Shown: one piece after another, positions 57,195 to 64,000 of the stretch
Layout of the letters: every line of letters starts with the position of its first letter
Position numbering within the stretch: position 1 is the stretch's first letter
Source: Sarcophilus harrisii
Lineage: Eukaryota; Chordata; Mammalia; Dasyuromorphia; Dasyuridae
DNA: 64,000 nucleotides
Reading direction: 5' to 3'
NCBI RefSeq assembly: GCF_902635505.1
Contig: NC_045430.1
Coordinates: forward strand, 129,719,425 to 129,783,424
Notes under the pieces: model-generated
The model's input: only the letters and a program-made list of their open reading frames with translations
What the model was told of the DNA's origin: nothing
The model's database searches: none
Translations under genes and position numbers: made by a program

Positions 57195-58843
57195 TTTATT
57201 ATAAATCACAGAATCCAGGTTTAAATTTTAAGGTTAACATCCTTGGCTACATTATATACATATATTCCAAGCAGCTATTACCAATCTAAGTCAATAGCCC
57301 AGTGACACTAATAATCATAATTTCTTTGTGATTCAGTGTAGTGTTTAGCTATTAATATACCATGTTCTATCATTTAAAATATTATCAAGTTCATTAAAAT
57401 TACACCAGATACATTATATACATAAACATTCACTAGCTAACTAAATAAATGTTACTTCCATTTTCAAAGGCATTATATTTCTGTACCTTAAAACTTTAAA
57501 GAATCAGCCTGCAGCAATAATAGCCTGCAATGCCTATTCTTTGATTCAGTAAAATTTTCTATTACTCAAATATTATGAAAAGTAATTCTAATACCAAACG
57601 GTTCAATTACATATAAACAACATGTGTATTTTCTTGAATTGCTCAAGAATTGACCATATATGTATATTGTAATGTAGCTTGTCTAAAGAAATGTCCTCTA
57701 AAGACCAATTTAAAAGTATATAATTTGACTTGAAATTTTTTCCCAAAGTGGAAAAAAAGCAAAGGAATATTTTAAAAAAGCATGAAAATCACATTAATTT
57801 TTTTTTAAAAAGACTAGTCATTTTAGATTCCTATTGACATGTGGGATAATGTTTACATTCAGTTTAATAATAATTATTAATGGCCTGACAATAGCACAAC
57901 CATGGCTCCATTGCTATAACTTTTTACATAGGTTGGTTATGTTTTAGCATATCTTTTGTATATAGCCAGGACCATTTTGCTCTGGGCCTTAGAAGGATCA
58001 AATTAGAATAAAACAATGGTTTTATTTTAATTTATTTTGTTGTTAAAAGTGACCTCATCATATGCGGTCTATGTGGCACATATCTCTGTGATCTACCTTG
58101 CTTTTAAGCACCACTCAGGAGTCAGTTTAGAAAGCTGTACTTCTTTTTCTTCCAATTTCTTTGTTTAACTGTTTTTCAGATAGAATGATAGATGACAAAA
58201 ACCAAAAGAGGGAAAAAAAATTAGTATTCTGGGAGAATTTTAGTTTTAGTTTAGGACTAAGAGAAATGGGTTAAAAAGCAAAATCCAAGAAAGTCTTTGC
58301 TTAAAAGACAAGTTAGAGAAGTAAGCATACAATTTAATATCAGTTATTGATAATTGCTTTTCAATTTTCTGAACACACCTGAATGTGTATGCATATATCT
58401 ACAGCTATCTATTTAAAGATGATACGTACACTACATATAGTCAGAAAAATACCCATTCTACATGTTTTTTTCAGTGCTGTTTTTTTTTTTTAAATAAAGC
58501 TGGCACATGGAATTCTCTATTCTGAAAGATAAAAAGATTATGCAAATGAAAAGTGTAAAGTACTAATGAATTAATATTGTGCGTACATGTTTCCATACTA
58601 TTGCTATGTTTATATATGCTATTATTTTAAAAATTCAATAATAACACAACTTAAAATGCTCAACTTCAGTAGCATCTATCTGGGGTCCCAAATGTTTTGA
58701 TATATTATTATTATTATCGACATACATAGAATTGCACAAGTTGTCCATAACCATATAAAATACTGCTTTGGCAATTACAAACATAGCAATGTAGATCTTA
58801 AATGGTTTCTATTCTCTCCTGTTAAGTAAACATAAGTAGATTC
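57195..58843 (-). other. USP6NL: USP6NL 3' UTR (extent approximate)
   Basis: This AT-rich stretch directly follows the USP6NL stop and has almost no recognisable transposon sequence, unlike the rest of the window, which fits a constrained 3' UTR. Candidate AATAAA signals on the minus strand appear as TTTATT at 58032-58037, 58021-58026 and 57195-57200. I cannot tell which is used. The lower boundary given is the most distal of these. Confidence 0.5.
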
Positions 58844-60258
58844 TCATAGCAACACTGATTCATGTATAGAAAGTCCATCACGGTTTCTGTAGTGTGGTGG
58901 AGGTGGTGCACTTGAATATTGATACCGGGGTGAACCAACATCTTCCAAAGATGGTGAAGTTCTATACCGTATTGGACTATCTATTGAAACAGCTGGAAGG
59001 TTGTATTCCTGAATAGCTACATGCTGAAAAACAGTATGCTTTGGTAAGTTGCTGAAGTGACTTCTGTTAGCATCTCGGCTCCATGACTGTCCATATGCCT
59101 CCGGCCTGTATGTGTAAGTAACTTCTGGCCATTTTCTGTTATCTGGCAAATAATCCACTGGAGGAATTATGAAGTCACCACCCCTAGGAGACCTTGAATT
59201 GCCTGAATATGATCCTGCAGCACTGACATCAACAGGTAGGACTTCTATTCGATTAGATGGTAGCACAAGAGGGGTAGGGCGGCTATAAGATTTCTCTGGA
59301 GAAAAGTCTAAGGAATGATTGGAGCCATAAGGTCTTCTAGAAGGGCTGATCTGAGTCCCATGGTTAGCATGCAGAGGTATGGAATTAGTGTTAACAGTAC
59401 AGGCATGTTTGGGAGAACTTCCATGGTAAACAGGGGGATGGCTATAGGATGGTGGTGGCATTTTCATATGACTTATGCCATCCACCTGGGATGAATATCT
59501 TGGGGAATTTGGTGGCTGCGCATTCAAGGTAAAATTATTTGATATTTTTGATGGACTAGAACCTCTCTCAGAATACTTCCTGGGACTACTTGGATAAATG
59601 ACTTTATTTGGACTTTGAGAGTGAGCTCTTTCTAATACTTCCTCAACAGAAGTCCCATTTTCACTCTCAGTTCCTGGAACATTGTCATACTGGGAGGCAT
59701 TGGACCCACGCTTACCTTCATCATCATCTAAAATCTTTACCTTCTGCCTTACATTGAATGCCTGTGTTTCACCAGGACTTGGGGGTGTGCCGACAAGTGT
59801 GTGATTTGTTGTTCTACTTAAGCCTTCAGTTGAATATTTTGCTGTTTTTTCAATGGTTGACATTTCTGAAGGTTTATTCCACTTTGGTACAAAATCCCTC
59901 CGGATATTTGAAGTAGCATTAGAATTTTGGTTAGCTGTTGCATTATTATATTGCTTGGAATTGTCTTGTATATTTAACGGTTGTTTTCTTCGAGTCTCTC
60001 CTTCACTCCTAATCTTTCCACTATTTTTTTCTTTTGAATCAACTTTCTTTATAGAAGGAATCTTTTCTCCTGCATTGACTGTACTCTGATGATGGGGCGA
60101 CACTTCTTGTCTTTTGGGAGTCGTACTATCTGTTTTTTTGGATGGTTGGCAGTTTGCTAAACCAACATTTTTCTGTCCATTGCTTAGCTGATTAACAACA
60201 AACTGAGGTTCAGGTGGAAGTTGCCCCAAAGGTTTCTTTGGATATTCATCCTCTTTGC
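58844..60258 (-). CDS. USP6NL: USP6NL (RN-tre) terminal coding exon
   Basis: USP6NL is a TBC-domain GTPase-activating protein for Rab5-family GTPases that acts in EGF-receptor trafficking and binds Eps8. Only the last coding exon is here: 1415 nt, about 471 codons, the Pro/Ser-rich disordered tail after the TBC domain. I recognise it from the opening KEDEYPKKPLGQLPPE, the middle NQNSNATSNIR and FVPKWNKPS, PPVDYLPDNR, and the end DGLSIHESVLL, which match my memory of human USP6NL. PPVDY (59150-59164) is the PxxDY motif that the Eps8 SH3 domain binds. The exon starts at an AG acceptor (60259-60260) after a T-rich tract, entering one base into a codon; the methionine of the longer open frame at 60322 is intronic. 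The stop TGA is at 58844-58846. Earlier exons with the TBC domain lie beyond 64000. The frame is uninterrupted and looks functional. Confidence 0.93.
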
Positions 60259-63200
60259 CTAAAAGAATAAAACCAGAAACAAAATTAGGTAATGTGCAAT
60301 CGATACTATATGAATTATACAATTCAATAAAAAGTTATGTAACATAAGAATCTTTCTCTTCTGCTGATAAAAAATACTAAGCTTTTTCTTGGCAACACAA
60401 ACCAATCAGCTTATTTCCTTTCCTAAAATAAATATTCCAAGTCATCTATCCAATTCATCTTCATAATATTTCTAACACTTGAACCAACTTCGCAATTTAG
60501 ACAGTTGTGAAATCTTGGAGAAAACTATTCCCCTTCTCAGTTCCAAGCTAAGATGGCCAAATTGAGGAAGCAAATGACAACTTAGAAAGACTTCAAAGTT
60601 ATTTCAATTTGAATAGCTGGTTGTCACAGTAGAGAGAAATGTTAGGTATCATTTCTATATTTGATGATGGGTTCCTGCTAGCTACTAAAAGCAGGTATCT
60701 TTTGATAGGGAACCTTTGGTTACTGAAAGGGGAATTTTAGTTAAATGTAAACTGCCATATATTCAAGGGAAGATTTGTAGGTATGACTTAAAATAGTTAC
60801 AAAACCTAAATTGTCTTACAAATTCCACAACTTTCTGCCCATATCTGGTGCCTTAATATCAACTTTAAATATCTTCCAAATGAAAAAATTCATGCACAAC
60901 AAAAACTATGAAATCAATATGCAAATGCTTAAAGTATAAGTAAACTTAATGTTTAAATTATTACATGTTTACAACCTATAAAGCACCATAGTTCTAAAAA
61001 ATGACTTAATATCCTTCAGTTGAAAGATTGACCTTGTTTCTATACATAGAAGATAATTAAGTTCAAATTTATGACAATTAGCATATCATATGTGAAAAGA
61101 AAGTACAAAACAGAAGTTATTGATCTCAATAAACGTAAAATCAAGTAGAACACATAAAACTAAACTTCAGGCTAATGTATGATAAATACCACAGAAATAG
61201 TACAAAGTTCCCTAGGAATTCAGAAAAGGGATAAATAAGTTCCGGTATGTAAGGGAAAGGTGGTATCTAAATTCAGCCTTCTTAGACAAATAATGAAGTG
61301 GCTCAAAAAAGTGTTAACCTAATGCTCAATAATTCATCTTGATGGAAGTAATGAAAAATCTTAAACAAAACAATTTTTTAAAAGGTTAAAAAAGAAAACC
61401 TGTAATGGATGATTTGGAGGACATGGGGGGTAGATAATCCTCTCGAACAAAATAGGGCCTATTTAAATGACTAATTTCATTTTTTATTCTTTTGTCCCAC
61501 TAATAAACTGATTAAAAAGTTAAGCAGAGAAAATGTTTCACTTAAGTAATTCCCATGTTTCCATGGGAATTGTGTATTTCACTAGAATTTTCTTATCATC
61601 ATCTTATCAGCACATAGTGAAACATTCTATGAAGATAAAAAGACATAGTCCTTGCTGTCTGTGATCATTTAAAAATGTTTATACTCTGAATAAAAAAATC
61701 AAACATGACAATTGTATTTGGTAGCTGAATTTAAGTGTATATATTACTATTAATTTATGATTTCAAATAATTTTCAAGGAAGTACAGAATGGTATCATAA
61801 ATTAAACTTTCAGTAAATGTGGTTTTTAAAATTATCTGACATAATAGCCTATATCCAATAAATGTCATCTTGTCATCTGCAAGTACTATCTTAGCTTGAA
61901 ATGTCTCTTATCTATTAAAAAATCAATAATTACATACTCATTTAAAGATGAATGTTAAGTTTTCTTAAAATATCCAAGATAAATTTATCATCTACATAGA
62001 AGCATAAAGTAGTCTCTATGGCATGTAAATGCCAATTAAAAAATGTGGGGGGGAAAAAGAAACTGAAAAAAGAAATATATAAAAAACAGTTTGAGAGTAA
62101 GGGAAAATGCATTTACATGTTTCATAAAATTAAAAATAAATTTTAAACAATTTTGCTGAATTAAATTTGTGAGAATTTTTCTATAAATTGTTTTTTGCAC
62201 ATATTTTTTAAACCTCAGAAAAACATCAATAATAACACACATGTTTTAAGGCCAGCAGGTGATAAACCCCCTAGTCTGTTTATTATATAAGTAATTAAAA
62301 AATACGGAAAACACAATGGTTCAACAATTTGTGAAAAATTTGTATAAATTTAGCATTTGTAGATACTCCATATATAGGAATGCACAGAATAGTGAGATCA
62401 CAATGTAGCTCAGGTCAAGATAAAGTAAAAAATGTTTTCATAAATATATTAAGAAATAAAATCAATAAGATTTCCTCTCATCTGAGAAACAGTGATCAGG
62501 TCTGTGAGCATTTCCCAACTATCACTCCTTCCTCCATTCTCCAAACATTCTCACTGCTCTCCAACAGTTGTTTTTTTTGTTTTTAATTTTCCTAAGGAAT
62601 GAGAGAAAGGAAAAGAAAGCCTTTTGGAATTTCTTCTAGAACTCCATTGCTCAACTGTCCTACTGTTTAGGGATATTCTAATTTACGTGATTGGTCGGAT
62701 CTATACAATTCTCAAAGTGTTAGCTAATTTTCAGAGTATATGGGGAAATGGTGTTACCATTAAAAAACAAAAGCAAGAACATAAGAATAGTTAGATATTG
62801 TTTAGCTGACTTGGTATAATAGTGATGGAAGTGGATTAGCCATTGATTTTTTCATTCTGAGTTTTGTGAGTAGTTCTCCAATACCACATAGCAACTATTT
62901 GGCTGCTTGTAGTGACCTACCAGTTCTATAGTCCTTGTAAAAAAAAGATATAAAAAAAACTCTCATTTCTGGGGGCAGCTAGGTGGCACAGTAGATAGAA
63001 CACCATCCTTGAAGTCAGGAAGATCCGAGTTCAAATCTGGCCTCAGACACAACACTTCCTGGCTGGGCAAGTCACTTAACCCCAATTGCCTCAGCAAAAA
63101 AAAAAAAATTAAATAAATAAATAAATTCTCATATCTGGATCCTACCAAGGATTCTTACTGACATACAGCTCTTGTCCAAGAACCATCTGTGTACAAATAG

Positions 63201-64000
63201 AGCCATTACTAAAAAGATGAGGATTTTTATTTATTTATTTTAAAACCACAATCACTTATGAAAAACTAATTACTATGCTGGCAAGGCACAGATTTGTGTT
63301 AGTGAAAATTACATCCACACAAATAAAATTATGGAGGACTTCTAAAGTACTTAAGTAAAAAGTTATTATTTCTCAATCTTATATCTCTTTCCTGATTATT
63401 CTCTAATCAAACAATGCATTGATGCAACATGGCAATAAAGCAGAATTAAGGTGGGGAAAATACATTTATTTAGAGCCATCATAAAATAGAAATCAAGAGA
63501 CTGCAGTTACAGAAATGCAGATTTAGGTTCAATGGTTAAAAAAGATCTAAGTCCCCAAATTTCCTAACAAAACTATCAAGAATTAAAATAGGTTCTTTCT
63601 GCAGATATTGGTATCCCACTCCTTCCTAGAAATCTTCAAAAGGCTGGTTGACCATTTGTATGTTGTAAAGGGAATTGCTATTGAGTTGCTCTAGATAGCT
63701 TCTGAAATGCCTTGTAACTCTTAACATTCTGTGACTGCAGTATAAAAAATTGAAATAGCCAAAAGACTGAGTTATCTGTAGTTATCTGTTCCCCTGTGAA
63801 TGTATTCACTGGTTGAGGACTCTCCATAGAGGAAAAAAAAAAAAAAAGTATTTAAAAGGTTAAGTAGTTCATTTTAAGAAGGAAATTAGCACTTACAACT
63901 AGGATCTCTTTCCTTAAAACAACTTTTGCTGACTGAATTTGCTGACTGAATAATTTAATTATTGGAATGATCTGTTTGTACAGACCCACTGCATTTTCAA
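60259..64000 (-). other. USP6NL: USP6NL intron (partial)
   Basis: This is the sequence upstream of the terminal exon on the minus strand. It is AT-rich with many stops in all frames. Apart from one WSINE1-like SINE at 62973-63126 I recognise no repeat and no convincing second exon. The intron continues past the window edge. Confidence 0.75.
62973..63126 (+). mobile_element. WSINE1-like SINE (plus), full length
   Basis: GGGCAGCTAGGTGGCACAGTAG...CAGGAAGATCCGAGTTCAAATCTGGCCTCAGACAC...CACTTAACCCCAATTGCC, then A-run and (AAAT)n tail. Target duplications TCTCATTTCTGG (62961-62972) and TCTCATATCTGG (63127-63138). It lies in the USP6NL intron. Confidence 0.93.

Noticed and set aside
60259-60322. Methionine start for the USP6NL frame at 60322
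   Set aside because: The first 21 codons lie upstream of a clear AG acceptor and are intronic; the real start codon is in an exon beyond the window.
63885-63945. Possible USP6NL exon with donor-like GTAAGTG on the minus strand near 63891
   Set aside because: The frame in the phase required by the terminal exon gives no TBC-region resemblance, and a tandem TCAGTCAGCAAA copy explains the AG.
1-64000. CRISPR arrays, operons, tRNA or rRNA genes
   Set aside because: No regularly spaced repeats or prokaryotic signals; tRNA-like A/B-box sequence seen is in SINE heads.

Overview
The window is vertebrate nuclear DNA, almost certainly from a marsupial and most likely an Australian one. It carries many copies of two marsupial tRNA-derived SINEs: a long Mar1-like form ending in a CCAAATGGGGTCAC...ACTGAACAAC motif, and a short WSINE1-like form starting GGGCAGCTAGGTGGCACAG. 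These lie among old MIR-type CORE-SINEs, L2, CR1/L3, marsupial L1, and an RTE/BovB-type LINE. Family names are from memory of the consensus sequences; no database was searched. The dasyurid-like look of the L1 3' end is an inference, not proof of genus.

The only protein-coding gene I can support is at the right edge. The large terminal coding exon of USP6NL (RN-tre, a TBC-domain Rab GTPase-activating protein) lies at 58844-60258 on the minus strand. Its 3' UTR runs to lower coordinates (about 57.2-58.8 kb), and the preceding intron fills 60259-64000. In human the region beyond the USP6NL 3' end is a long gap before CELF2, and the first 57 kb here look like the same gene-poor gap.

Layout: 0-15 kb is scattered MIR, Mar1, L2 and CR1 relics, with an AT-rich expansion inside one SINE at 5.4-5.7 kb and a CpG-richer unexplained patch at 10.1-10.9 kb. 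At 14.8-17.3 kb an L2 is split by a fairly young 5'-truncated L1 that keeps a 464-codon ORF2 C-terminus. 17.6-31.3 kb is SINE, L2 and CR1 remnants plus a second L1 tail. 32-38.3 kb holds rearranged L1 pieces and an old minus-strand L1 that reaches its 5' end; this L1 carries a 168-bp hAT MITE with perfect terminal repeats. A perfect 28-bp-arm palindrome sits just outside at 33156-33215. At 38.4-38.7 kb is a homopurine tract, and at about 39.5-39.73 kb a nuclear copy of mitochondrial ND6. 40-57 kb holds L1, LTR-like, L2, RTE/BovB, HAL1-like and SINE sequence.

There is no operon, CRISPR array or other prokaryotic feature. Most short open frames here are chance frames in repeats or introns. I did not find a previously undescribed gene system. 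The items best worth a second look are the palindrome, the NUMT, the hAT element, the SINE-internal AT expansion and a weak 66-bp exon-like segment at 31592-31657.
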